A stretch of 64,000 nt of DNA from a virus, in the IMG/VR virus record IMGVR_UViG_3300029945_000001, positions 144,375 through 208,374 of that record, one strand, 5' to 3'. This document shows, in pieces, positions 26,309-35,499 of the stretch. Numbering within the stretch: the stretch's first letter is position 1; every line of letters starts with the position of its first letter. The translations under genes were made by a program, and so were the position numbers. Below the pieces are notes generated by a model. It did no database searches. It was not told the DNA's origin and was given only the letters and a program-made list of their open reading frames with translations.

Positions 26309-27034
26309 CTACTGCGTCGGGCCAAGGATCGTGCCCTTAGCTATCCAAGTCACATTTGAAATGCCGGTGATCGCATAACCGGGCGGGCCACCGTTCCCGC
26401 CGCCGTTGTATGATCCGACAGACCCGTTTTGGCCGTACGCACCGGGGGCTCCCCCAGCACCACTGGAACCAGCACCAGAGGTGCCGCCGCCCTGAGCGCC
26501 GCCACCTACCGACAGGGTTCCTGAATTGCCGGCGCCGTTATATCCGTTTGACGGACTCCATCCGGGAACTGCCCCTGCGCCGCCGCCACCGTTGCCGCCC
26601 CAGCCATAAGTCGTGTATTCACATCCGCCACCGCCACCACCACCACCGCCACTCTGGATCGTGCCTAAATTTGTGATTGTGATTTTCTGCAAGGTGGAAA
26701 TGGCAGGGCCACCGCTGCCACCGCTACCGCCACCGCCATCACCACCACCGCCACCGCCGCCCTGGCCGCCGGCACCTACAATATAAGCACCAACCATTAC
26801 ATTAAGAGAAATATTAGAACTAGCAGGAAAACTATTGATAGTTAGTGCATACGTACTTGTTGATATCGATCCGATAATTGCAGATGAAGCAATATTTAAT
26901 TTGACATTAATAGGATTTTTACCATTCCAACCATAATTAGTAGTAAGATCAGTATTTAATACGTAATTATAAATAGTTCCAGATAAATTTATTACTACTG
27001 ATTGTACAGAGCTGGCAGGATTGAGTATAAACAT
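26309..27034 (-). CDS. Glycine-rich tail adhesin with swapped C-terminal tip
   Basis: A 241-residue protein. The first 80 residues are beta-rich, Ser/Asn/Thr/Ile-rich and encoded by AT-rich DNA. From about residue 88 (GAYIVGAGGQ) onward it becomes extremely Gly-rich, with runs such as GGQGGGGGGGDGG, and GC-rich. It finishes with the non-Gly tail ITGISNVTWIAKG. Gly-rich segments of this kind form the receptor-binding tips of T2/S16 gp38-type adhesins (polyglycine II sandwich). The abrupt composition change inside the gene, and a second, related C-terminus downstream, point to a module exchange. Receptor binding is inferred from this resemblance. Confidence 0.7.
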   Translation of the reverse strand: MFILNPASSVQSVVINLSGTIYNYVLNTDLTTNYGWNGKNPINVKLNIASSAIIGSISTSTYALTINSFPASSNISLNVMVGAYIVGAGGQGGGGGGGDGGGGSGGSGGPAISTLQKITITNLGTIQSGGGGGGGGGCEYTTYGWGGNGGGGAGAVPGWSPSNGYNGAGNSGTLSVGGGAQGGGTSGAGSSGAGGAPGAYGQNGSVGSYNGGGNGGPPGYAITGISNVTWIAKGTILGPTQ

Positions 27035-27131
27035 AGTTAATAAACTTTTTTGTTTGAATAGAATTCTAATCTATTTAAAATATACATAATGATTCCTCCT
27101 AATAGAAATACAGATCATATAATGGATTTAA

Positions 27132-27164
27132 AGATAGGAGAAGGCGCGATACCTTCTCCTATCT
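27132..27164 (-). terminator. Hairpin with 13-base arms
   Basis: AGATAGGAGAAGG pairs exactly with its complement around a short GC-containing loop. It lies 14 bases beyond the stop of the decayed radical-SAM gene on the minus strand, so it probably was that gene's terminator. Confidence 0.7.
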
Positions 27165-27177
27165 CATATCAGTTGTC

Positions 27178-27750
27178 TTAAGAACCCCAGATATTCCGTC
27201 TATTTTCAGGAAGATTATCTCTATCAATATAAACAGGAATATATCCAGTTTTCATTTCAAAAGCAAGAACAAAAGGAACAATATAAGAAGTATAATTCAT
27301 TTCACAATTTTGATCAAAGAGTTCACCGTATAACGACATACAAGAACCAGTACAAATACCAACAACAGGACATGATTTACAATTATCTCTTTGAGACCAG
27401 TGAGTAATTGCATCTAATTTAACATTAGTAATATCAGTAATAGATCCACGTTGTGTGATTTTCCATTTAAAGCAATATCAAGACTGCTAGCATTAGGGCA
27501 AGAAATAATATTACCTGACATATCAACAGCTAAATAAAAAGCACTATTCATATTACAGAAATTATAACTGGTTATCTGACTTTCATCAAATAGAACATAT
27601 GTTTTATCTCTGATGAAACTAATGATATTGCCAAGATTAAAATTAGCATAACTTTTATCGTTTGTCCAATCGAGTGTTTTTTTGAGTATCTTAGTTATTT
27701 AAATTAGCAGCAATATTTACCATAGTAATTGTTCCTGTATTTTCTGCCAC
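27178..27750 (-). pseudogene. Decayed radical SAM/SPASM-domain protein
   Basis: The final frame (27178 to about 27460) encodes a clear SPASM iron-sulfur cluster domain. CKSCPVVGICTGSC gives CX2CX5CX3C, with another Cys 12 residues later (FDQNCEMNY), then a C-terminus ending IWGS. A different frame just upstream (about 27460-27700) continues it, with FYLAVDMSGNIISCPNAS as the first SPASM Cys, so there is a one-frame shift near 27460. Further upstream a start-like segment (27691-27750: GTG, AGGAGA site) gives 19 residues ending MVNIAANLNN, then a stop. The CX3CX2C radical SAM core is absent, so the gene has lost its catalytic part by internal deletion. This is a remnant of a peptide- or protein-modifying enzyme. 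Confidence 0.75.
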
Positions 27751-27819
27751 AGTATATGTCTCCTGTGTCTCTATGGTTGATACTATATATAATTTATTCT
27801 ATACGATAAATTGTAAAAG

Positions 27820-27857
27820 TTAAGGATAGGATGAGCCTAGGCTCATCCTATCCTTAA
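27820..27857. terminator. Perfect 38-base palindrome
   Basis: 19-base exactly complementary arms (TTAAGGATAGGATGAGCCT and complement), no loop. It lies 14 bases beyond the stop of the S74 fibre gene on the minus strand. It is the longest perfect palindrome seen in the window. Confidence 0.8.
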
Positions 27858-27871
27858 CCACATAAAATAAA

Positions 27872-29062
27872 TCATTTATTTTCTATAATTGACAATCGTC
27901 TATCTATATCTTTTATTGCTTCTACAATAATACCCATCATATTTCCATAAGCAACACTTAATGTATCATTATTATTAATGACAACTTCTGGTAAAACCTT
28001 TTGAATATCCTGGGCAATAAGACCAGACTGGCGTTCTCCAGTATCTATACGAGTGTATGTATATCCAGTCAATTGTTTAATCTTACTGATAGAATCCTCA
28101 ATAACTTTTAAATCTTTCTTTAATTTAATATCAGAATATGCAGTAAGATTTGCCAGTGCCACTAAGTTACCAGAAGTATCAATAGTCATTAGTGCATTTC
28201 CAGCATCGGTATTGTCCATAATTCTGAAATAGCCATTACTAGCATCAATAAATTTATCAGCCGGTGTTGTTCCAGTACCAACAACCCGAATAGAATTAAA
28301 TGGAGTATTGGAATTTGCACTCACATTAGATGTATAATCTTCTAATGTAGTATTTAATACTGTCGTTGATACATATTCGGAAAGATCAATGTTTGCTAAA
28401 GCTGTAGCTAATGCAGTATTCGTTACATAGTTCTGTAAAGTTGCTGTTAGTATTTTATTTGTTACATAATCAGTTAAATATGTACTAATATTATCAGACA
28501 TGACATAATCGCCAGCAGGGCTATATTCAGCCAATATTTTATTTAATGCATCTAAAGTGACATAATCCAATAATGTAGTATCAAGATCGGTGATTTTTTC
28601 ATAACTATTTAAATCTTGTATAATCTGAGCAATACTGCTATCAACTGATTGTTCGAATGTAACAAGTTCGTTTGTTAAATCTGATTGTCCAGTACCAACT
28701 GTCTGTGTAATCTCTGATAGAGCTGTTGTGATAGCAGCATTCACAAACCTGGTATTGGCAGCGCCAGATGAATTATTATCAGTAGCAAGATCTGGAACAT
28801 TACAACTTTCTGTAAAGGTAGCATTGGTTGTATCGGCTTTCGAATTTAAAATATTGAAAAGATTAATATAATCATTTATATTACATAATGTTTTTAAATT
28901 GGCATAAAGTGTAACACCATCACCTATTTTAATGATACCCGTGCTACTATCTATAGTAATTAGACCATATGGAATAGGAACTGATGTATTATTCCAATCT
29001 GCTTGTGTGGCATTTAATCTTTGAAAAATACCTTGAATAACTATGGGTGTTGACATAGACAT
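27872..29062 (-). CDS. Tail fibre with C-terminal S74 intramolecular chaperone
   Basis: A 396-residue trimeric fibre. Residues 1-60 form a common fibre N-terminal domain (QGIFQRLNATQADW ... YGLITIDSSTGIIKIGDG). Residues about 120-245 are short repeats of the type YVTN.AL...L, including NYVTNTALATALANIDLSEY. From about residue 306, SDIKLKKDL, then GYTYTRIDTGERQSGLIAQDIQKVLPEV match the peptidase S74 chaperone domain, which helps trimer folding and then cuts itself off before the conserved Ser of SD. A GGAGAAG site precedes the first ATG. It is the second gene of a minus-strand pair with the fibre at 29079. Confidence 0.85.
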   Translation of the reverse strand: MSMSTPIVIQGIFQRLNATQADWNNTSVPIPYGLITIDSSTGIIKIGDGVTLYANLKTLCNINDYINLFNILNSKADTTNATFTESCNVPDLATDNNSSGAANTRFVNAAITTALSEITQTVGTGQSDLTNELVTFEQSVDSSIAQIIQDLNSYEKITDLDTTLLDYVTLDALNKILAEYSPAGDYVMSDNISTYLTDYVTNKILTATLQNYVTNTALATALANIDLSEYVSTTVLNTTLEDYTSNVSANSNTPFNSIRVVGTGTTPADKFIDASNGYFRIMDNTDAGNALMTIDTSGNLVALANLTAYSDIKLKKDLKVIEDSISKIKQLTGYTYTRIDTGERQSGLIAQDIQKVLPEVVINNNDTLSVAYGNMMGIIVEAIKDIDRRLSIIENK

Positions 29063-29078
29063 ATACTTCTCCTATCTC

Positions 29079-30122
29079 TTAAACGAGTTCATTGATTGAA
29101 ACACCAGTATTGACCAATAATTTATTAACAGAATCATAAGCAAATGACAAGACACATATTCCTGTTAATGTAGGAATAGATCCTTGAGGAAAGAATATGT
29201 TTGTAGACCAATTAGGACTATAACCATTTGAGTAAATCATTAACTGATATGTAGCATTTGGAACAGGATTACAAAATGCTATATTGCAGTTTCCTACTAA
29301 TGTAACATTAGCACTCTGCCACATACTTAAATCCCAAGTTATATTTGATGAAAACTGTATAGGACCTCCGGCTGGAGCCTGTACGGCTTTCCAAGTGTTA
29401 GGTTTATCCAGTTTCGCAGTTTTTTCTAACTGACCATATATCTGTATTGCTGTTAAGTAATTACTTAGAGTACTGGACAATGTATTTGTTGATACATAAT
29501 TCTGTAATGCAGATGAAATAGAGTCATTCATAAAATCTGTTGTAGAATACTCACTTATTATTGAATCGAAAGACGATATTGATAAATATTCTTGCAAAGT
29601 AGACGCCAATATAATGGATGTTACATAGTCAGTAAGAGTTTCGGCTAAGACTACATTTGTTACATAATTATTTAAAGTATCTGTAAGATCGGCTGTTTTT
29701 ACATAGTTTCCAATAGTACTAAGAAATATATTAGTTGTGACAAATGTATCTGCCGTACCACTAATGGCTCCAGATAATTCATCATAGAGTGTTTGTAATG
29801 CAGCCGTTACCCATTTTGTATTTGCAGCATATAAACTATTATCTCCACTAGGAGGGGTAGGGACTTCAACACTGTTTTGAAAAATAGGATCTTTAATAGG
29901 AGCATATGATGAGACATCTCCCAATGCAATAAGGTCAGCAACAGTAATTATAACAGGAAGATCTCCGTATAGGGAAGTACCATCGCCTAATTTTATATTT
30001 CCATCTGATGAAATAACAACAAGACCATAAGGAATAGCAACATTAACATTTGACCATGTTTGATCACTACTTGCTATTCTTTGTATTAATCCATTAATAG
30101 GAATAACATTTGGTTCTGTCAT
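29079..30122 (-). CDS. Tail fibre paralogue of the S74 fibre
   Basis: The N-terminal domain (NGLIQRIASSDQTW ... YGLVVISSDGNIKLGDG) is clearly related to the neighbouring S74 fibre, and the middle has the same YVTN..L repeats (NNYVTNVVLAETL, QNYVSTNTLSSTL). The C-terminus is different and carries no S74 domain: AGGPIQFSSNITWDLSMWQ and a beta-rich end with FAYDSVNKLLVNTGV, a pattern used in many fibre tips. I chose the ATG at 30122, preceded by AAGGAAGGAT, giving 347 residues; an in-frame ATG 13 codons upstream lacks a good site. It is cotranscribed with the S74 fibre, 16 bases apart. Confidence 0.8.
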   Translation of the reverse strand: MTEPNVIPINGLIQRIASSDQTWSNVNVAIPYGLVVISSDGNIKLGDGTSLYGDLPVIITVADLIALGDVSSYAPIKDPIFQNSVEVPTPPSGDNSLYAANTKWVTAALQTLYDELSGAISGTADTFVTTNIFLSTIGNYVKTADLTDTLNNYVTNVVLAETLTDYVTSIILASTLQEYLSISSFDSIISEYSTTDFMNDSISSALQNYVSTNTLSSTLSNYLTAIQIYGQLEKTAKLDKPNTWKAVQAPAGGPIQFSSNITWDLSMWQSANVTLVGNCNIAFCNPVPNATYQLMIYSNGYSPNWSTNIFFPQGSIPTLTGICVLSFAYDSVNKLLVNTGVSINELV

Positions 30123-30245
30123 AGAAAAATCCTTCCTTAATACAGGTAGAAAATTATTCATACTATGGCTTAAAATACGTCATATATTTTATTATATAAC
30201 TTTTAACATCCTATAGTAATTTTCTCAAATTATGGAGTTATTTAT

Positions 30246-32012
30246 ATGCCATTTAGAGATACCAAAATAGAAGAATCAGTCATTCAAATATTTGATCCTG
30301 TTATTGAACAAGTCGTTCGAGGTATGCTTATTCGCTTAGGTTTGTATGAAAAGGTAAGAGATTATATTTCTATTACTACAGATTATAGATCTGCTTCTAA
30401 GACATCGGATGATTATCATAATGCATTATTAACAAGTGATCGCTGCGATGTTTCAGTCGAGTATAACTTAAATCCTTCAGATACAAAGTGGGAGAATTTA
30501 AAGTTTAAGCATGTCAATCCTGCTTATTATGCTATAAAAAATACTCAACATGGTATCTTCTATGATAAGTTTGCTGATATAAAGATTGTTGAAATAGATC
30601 TTCCTGCATCGATTCAGCTCAATTTTGCTATTACATATAAGAATACTCAAGATGCATATAGTGTTTTAAATACACTATATCTTTTAAATCCAAAAGATAC
30701 AACTTTTAACTTTACAGATGTTGTTTATCATTATCCCATTAATAGTGATTTACTTTATATATTAAATACGATTTACAATATGCTCGAGTTAGATCAGACA
30801 AAACTACCATTTGAAGATTACATTAATAAATTTTCTGACAACGCATTGACTAAATTAGTTTCTAGAGATGGAACACAGGAACAATATGTCATCAAAAGAA
30901 AGTTATTAAATATTTTAGGAACATTTGATATTCAACAGTCAAAACCAGAACCTAATAATCTAGAAGAATCCCTTGATTCATTTACTATTAATTTCACATA
31001 TACTTTTCAGTTCAATAATCCTATCTTATTAAGAGCATGTTTTCCAAGTGTTATAAATAATAAACTTATCCCGACATATATGATCCCACCATATAAAGAA
31101 ACATACTTTCCAGCATTGGCAGGAATCTATCAAGAGAAATGTATTAATAGTTTTTTGAATAATAATAAATCTTTACCAAATCCTGTATTACGAATTCCAA
31201 TCTGGAATGATTTTGTTGTCCCAGATTCTCTTTCCAAATTCTATAAATTTCAGCCATTTTTTATATCTGTTGTATTGTTAGATGATGGTGATGTGACTAA
31301 TATCCCATTACAAGAATTACCGGACGACTTAAAGTTTCATGATATTGTTATAGGATTAATGAAAGAACACGGTCCTGAAATTTTTGATAATACTGGCTTG
31401 TTAAATATATCTGTATATTGTAATGGTGTTCTTGTTGATAAAAGTAAATTGTCTATAGATAATGAGCTTAATCTACTTATTAATGTTTCGAATAGAAGAG
31501 CACAATATCAGCTCGTTGTATCAGAATGCACATCTTTTAATTTTATTTCACAAAAATGGATACCTTATTTAATAAGATACAAAAGTTTCTTTCCATTATT
31601 GATTTGTAGGAATCTTAATAGTATTTTGAAATTAGGTCATTTTAGATTAGTTCACAATGAAAGATTATTATCTATCATGAAGAATTTATTGAATAGTGGA
31701 GGAATGGATAATATCTTAAATGAATTCATTGAGAATGGAAAGTGTACAGAATCTATCTATGGCTATACGACTTCTGCCGAACAATTATTGGATTATATGA
31801 CATCTGTGGGTAATGATAAAGGATCTACTATTTTTGATACGTTCTTGTTATACTGTATGAATAATTGTATTTTAACAACAAGAGATATTGAACCACTAGA
31901 TATCATGAGTTCGCCTAATAAAAACTATTTAATTCGTGGTGTAAATACAATGAACTCTGGTTCTATTAATCTTCCATTGCGAGCTTTTAATACTAATATT
32001 TATATAGATTAA
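30246..32012 (+). CDS. Probable baseplate/virion protein, unknown
   Basis: A 588-residue protein with mixed alpha/beta composition rich in Tyr, Asn and Asp. It starts MPFRDTKIEESVIQIFDPVIEQ. Several aromatic Pro-containing loops (PTYMIPPYKETYFPALAGIY) suggest a structural protein. It is the first gene of the plus-strand block 30.2-36.4 kb, whose other members include a gp27-like hub, so a baseplate or tail-end component is likely. No named family is recognised. TATGGAGTTATTTAT precedes the ATG, and a hairpin after the stop separates it from the next gene. Confidence 0.65.
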   Translation: MPFRDTKIEESVIQIFDPVIEQVVRGMLIRLGLYEKVRDYISITTDYRSASKTSDDYHNALLTSDRCDVSVEYNLNPSDTKWENLKFKHVNPAYYAIKNTQHGIFYDKFADIKIVEIDLPASIQLNFAITYKNTQDAYSVLNTLYLLNPKDTTFNFTDVVYHYPINSDLLYILNTIYNMLELDQTKLPFEDYINKFSDNALTKLVSRDGTQEQYVIKRKLLNILGTFDIQQSKPEPNNLEESLDSFTINFTYTFQFNNPILLRACFPSVINNKLIPTYMIPPYKETYFPALAGIYQEKCINSFLNNNKSLPNPVLRIPIWNDFVVPDSLSKFYKFQPFFISVVLLDDGDVTNIPLQELPDDLKFHDIVIGLMKEHGPEIFDNTGLLNISVYCNGVLVDKSKLSIDNELNLLINVSNRRAQYQLVVSECTSFNFISQKWIPYLIRYKSFFPLLICRNLNSILKLGHFRLVHNERLLSIMKNLLNSGGMDNILNEFIENGKCTESIYGYTTSAEQLLDYMTSVGNDKGSTIFDTFLLYCMNNCILTTRDIEPLDIMSSPNKNYLIRGVNTMNSGSINLPLRAFNTNIYID

Positions 32013-32026
32013 AAAATCAAACTTCT

Positions 32027-32051
32027 GTAAGAGAGGCAAAACCTCTCTTAC
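32027..32051 (+). terminator. Hairpin GTAAGAGAGG/CCTCTCTTAC
   Basis: 10-base exact arms around a short A-rich loop, 14 bases after the 588-residue gene. It has no T run and may be an attenuator within the baseplate block. Confidence 0.6.
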
Positions 32052-32077
32052 AAGAAAACAGATAGAAAGGTGAAAAT

Positions 32078-33406
32078 ATGCCACTTCCTACTGGAAAAGG
32101 TATCCCTCCGGTTATTACAGATGGATCACAATCTCCTGGACAAGATCCAGTTGTTGCATTAGATAAAGTAAAGTATGTAAAAGATACTTTTATTACAAGA
32201 ACTGCTATTGATCCAAAAACATATGCTGAAGAATATGGTAATTTATTAGGATATATTAAAGGATCGTATGTTATAGTTACATATTACAATAACGATACTG
32301 TATCAGATCTAAAATCTCAGACTATTGATCAGACAACAATTTCAAATACGATTCATGAATCATATACTAAAATTAATAAAATGGAATTGATCTTTTCAGA
32401 ACAACTTCAATTTAGTTATGATAAGGATAGAAATGTTTCTATTATCAGTGGTGTTGCTTTAGTATATCCTGGCATTGTCCCTATAAAAGGGGATTTATTT
32501 ATTATGACATTAAACGATGGTAAATCCGGTATTATGCATATTGGTTCGGTTGAACGTATTGGTTATAGACAAGGAGCGTTTCATAAAGTTACATTTACAC
32601 AGAGATATTACGCAGAAGATGATTCTTTTGCTAAAATAGAAGCAAGTGTTTCTAATACTGTAAATTTTGTAAAGTCTACATTTCTTGGAGATAGTACAAC
32701 ATTATTAAAAACAGATCAGTTTAATCAATTAAAAAGATTAGAAGCTATTAAAGATACAATTATTAAATATTATTATACTAGATATTTTAGATCTGATATT
32801 GGCAGTATCATGCATCCTTCACCAGAAAACTATTATGATCCTTATTTGGTTAATTTCTTAACAAGTAGAATAAGTATTAGACAGTCTATTAATAGAGCAA
32901 AACAATTATATCCATCATTACCGTATTATGAATTTTCTATATGGGATATGTTCAATGATAAATTTAATACCGATGTTACAATCCTTATGAATAATTTTTC
33001 TTTTTATCAGTTAACCCCAACATACTTTGATGCAAACATTACATCGCTTATTAATCAGAAATTTATTATTTTATCAAATCCGAATGATATCCAAACTCCA
33101 TTAACAGGATCTATTGATGGTGATGAACTGATCGGTTATTCGATGTATAAGAATTCAACTAAGATAAGTGAAGATTCTTATTATATCTTTAGTAAAGCTT
33201 TTTATGATGCAGAAATTGATAAGATGAACGATTTAGAGAAATTAGTTTATGATACAATTACTAATAAGTCTGTAACGGATATTACATCATTTTTAGATAT
33301 AGTTACAGTATATAACAAGCTATCGCTCAGTGATGGTTTTTATACCATTCCTATTTATATGTGGCTTATTGATATGGCTATTGCGACTCTAACTATAAAG
33401 GATTAA
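32078..33406 (+). CDS. Probable baseplate/virion protein, unknown
   Basis: A 442-residue protein. The N-terminus is Pro/Gly-rich (PLPTGKGIPPVI), followed by a beta-rich domain of about 170 residues containing NDGKSGIMHIGSVERIGYRQGAF. The C-terminal half is mostly helical. The beta domain resembles the general layout of tail or baseplate adaptor proteins, but I cannot assign a family. AGAAAGGTGAAAAT precedes the ATG. The next gene follows after five bases, which supports a common assembly role with the hub two genes downstream. Confidence 0.65.
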   Translation: MPLPTGKGIPPVITDGSQSPGQDPVVALDKVKYVKDTFITRTAIDPKTYAEEYGNLLGYIKGSYVIVTYYNNDTVSDLKSQTIDQTTISNTIHESYTKINKMELIFSEQLQFSYDKDRNVSIISGVALVYPGIVPIKGDLFIMTLNDGKSGIMHIGSVERIGYRQGAFHKVTFTQRYYAEDDSFAKIEASVSNTVNFVKSTFLGDSTTLLKTDQFNQLKRLEAIKDTIIKYYYTRYFRSDIGSIMHPSPENYYDPYLVNFLTSRISIRQSINRAKQLYPSLPYYEFSIWDMFNDKFNTDVTILMNNFSFYQLTPTYFDANITSLINQKFIILSNPNDIQTPLTGSIDGDELIGYSMYKNSTKISEDSYYIFSKAFYDAEIDKMNDLEKLVYDTITNKSVTDITSFLDIVTVYNKLSLSDGFYTIPIYMWLIDMAIATLTIKD

Positions 33407-33411
33407 TTATC

Positions 33412-34110
33412 ATGCAACGAAGCATGCCGCGTATTTATAATTCATTCACTGATCATATCAATATGGCATTATACGATTTAAGAGTTCCTAGTACAACAGC
33501 CAATGTACCACAAGCTGTTCTAGATGGTGATTTTTTAGCGATGCCATCTGTTCTAGATTCTTTCTTTTGTAACCACGATGAGATCGATGAAGCTGATGAA
33601 GAAACAGGATTATTGAGAACTGTATATGAAGATATTAGTGAGACTTTTTTTACAAGAAGAACAATTAACAATATGGTTCAATTTAATAAATCTAAAATAT
33701 TATTTACGATTGTGAACGATATGGATGTATTATACATTCTTCACAATATCGATGGTTATTTAAGAGAAATTAAAAATCTATTAAATGAAACAGAAGTCAG
33801 AGAGTATGTAAGAGATCTTATTTTTCTAAGAGAAAATATTGTTACATTGGCTAAGAGAGTTCTAAATATTCATAAAGACTGGAAAGAAAAATATATTAAA
33901 AATACTAATGCTGCTACTGCAATTGCTATGTTTTCTGGTGAAAATCCAGATGATATTATTTCTGCTATTTTTGCATGTCCTATTAATATTAAAGCACTGG
34001 AAGCTATGGATAAAAAGAAGAATATTATCCTAGAAAAAGATCCTACTATAAATGTCGACCCATTAGAAAATGACAAATCTTCATCAAGTAACTTTAGTTC
34101 ATATATTTAA
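33412..34110 (+). CDS. Unknown protein of the baseplate block
   Basis: A 232-residue, mainly helical, acidic protein with a Ser-rich C-terminal tail. The middle region (residues 85-160) looks like paired long helices (DVLYILHNIDGYLREIKNLL ... LIFLRENIVTLAKRVL). It lies 5 bases after the 442-residue gene and 15 bases before the hub gene. It may be a small baseplate or assembly-chaperone protein. No family is recognised. Confidence 0.6.
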   Translation: MQRSMPRIYNSFTDHINMALYDLRVPSTTANVPQAVLDGDFLAMPSVLDSFFCNHDEIDEADEETGLLRTVYEDISETFFTRRTINNMVQFNKSKILFTIVNDMDVLYILHNIDGYLREIKNLLNETEVREYVRDLIFLRENIVTLAKRVLNIHKDWKEKYIKNTNAATAIAMFSGENPDDIISAIFACPINIKALEAMDKKKNIILEKDPTINVDPLENDKSSSSNFSSYI

Positions 34111-34125
34111 AATGGAGTTGGATGT

Positions 34126-35478
34126 ATGTCTACAACATTAAGTCCGGCTATGCAGCTGGCTATGAATTCAGTTATTGCATCACAGAAAACAAATGAATTC
34201 ATTGTAGATTTTACAATTTTAAATGATGATGATGCTACTTATAAATACTCACCAGAAATTATTGATAAAATTGTTATTGGATGTAAATATATTGAAACTA
34301 TTACAGATGCTATCTATATTTACTTTAAAGTAGCTCCTACTGATTATATCAATCTTTATAAAAACCTATCTAATATTAGAATAAGTATGGTATTAACTTA
34401 TAAAGATCCCATTACTGGAGAAAAAGATTATACAAAAAATCCTATTAAGATATCTGGAATTGCTATGTTAAAGAACCCCAAAGACCTTTATAAAGAATAT
34501 AGCCCAGAACAATTACATCCTACAGATCAAGTTTCAAAAGTAGAATCTCATGTTAGTTTAAAAATACCTGTAGAACTACATGTTGTTAACTTTAATTTAT
34601 ATGCTATTAAGCAGATACAATTTCATACTACCTTTACAAAGACATATATAAATGATGCATTAGGTCATATTGCTAAAGCATTAAATATTTCAAATATGGA
34701 AATAAAACAGTCAGATAATACATACCAGTGGGAATATATTGTCATTCCTCCTGCTTATGATATTTCTAATATATTTACATTTCTTCAGAATAAATATGGT
34801 GTCTATAATAAAGGATGTTGTTGGTATTATACAAATGATGATGTTTTGTATGTATATCCATCATTTGAGACAAATCCTAATAATCAAAATATTGCAAAGA
34901 TTTATAATGTTCCAGATTCTGTTATTAAAGGTTCTAAAAATTATCACAAGATAACAAATGATGTTATTGAAATCGTTAGTAATAGTAAAGTTAGTCACGT
35001 CGATAAATCACAACATAGTGCCGAAAACGGCGCTACTAGTTACAGCTTTGTTAGACAATCTTCTATATTAGATAATTTTGTTAATAATGATAGTGGTCAA
35101 TCTTCTGCTAGTGTTAATAATACATTGACTGTAGCTACTGCTAAAAATAGAACTCTCTCATCCATCAATAATAATAATGATAAATTTATTCAAAACGCAT
35201 CAGACAACTTATGTATGTATAGTAGTAGAATAGCTGAAGGAGATTGTTCTATGATCTCCTGTGAATGGTTCCAATGTATTCCTCTTTATTTTAGACCAGG
35301 ACATCGAATAGAATATTACTTTGATAATAATGGAGCATTCTCAAAACAGACGGGTATATTAGATGGAGTTATTTACAAGATAGAACCTGTAAAAAGACAA
35401 TCGAGTGAACTTAGTTATTCTGCAAAAGCAAAGATGGTAATAAGAGCTTCGTCCGATATAACAGCATTGATATCGTAG
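34126..35478 (+). CDS. Baseplate hub protein, T4 gp27-like
   Basis: A 450-residue protein. The N-terminal beta domain (about residues 20-160) is followed by YINDALGHIAKALNIS. Then comes IPPAYDISNIFTFLQNKYG with YTNDDVLYVYP, the pattern I associate with gp27/gpD-type hub proteins (a Phe-Leu-Gln helix followed by a 'displays Tyr, Asp-Asp, strand' segment). A Ser/Asn-rich linker runs from about 300 to 350, and the C-terminal domain contains CEWFQCIPLYFRPGHRIEYYF. Such hubs form the trimeric ring that holds the central spike, a good spike candidate being the gene at 51785. It is part of the 32.1-36.4 kb block. Confidence 0.65.
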   Translation: MSTTLSPAMQLAMNSVIASQKTNEFIVDFTILNDDDATYKYSPEIIDKIVIGCKYIETITDAIYIYFKVAPTDYINLYKNLSNIRISMVLTYKDPITGEKDYTKNPIKISGIAMLKNPKDLYKEYSPEQLHPTDQVSKVESHVSLKIPVELHVVNFNLYAIKQIQFHTTFTKTYINDALGHIAKALNISNMEIKQSDNTYQWEYIVIPPAYDISNIFTFLQNKYGVYNKGCCWYYTNDDVLYVYPSFETNPNNQNIAKIYNVPDSVIKGSKNYHKITNDVIEIVSNSKVSHVDKSQHSAENGATSYSFVRQSSILDNFVNNDSGQSSASVNNTLTVATAKNRTLSSINNNNDKFIQNASDNLCMYSSRIAEGDCSMISCEWFQCIPLYFRPGHRIEYYFDNNGAFSKQTGILDGVIYKIEPVKRQSSELSYSAKAKMVIRASSDITALIS

Positions 35479-35499
35479 AAATCGAGAAAGGGGGGTCTT

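Noticed and set aside
27691-27750. 19-residue peptide ORF before the SPASM remnant, read as a RiPP precursor for a radical SAM enzyme
   Set aside because: It has a fair ribosome-binding site, but the radical SAM core is missing and the peptide more likely is the preserved start of the broken gene.
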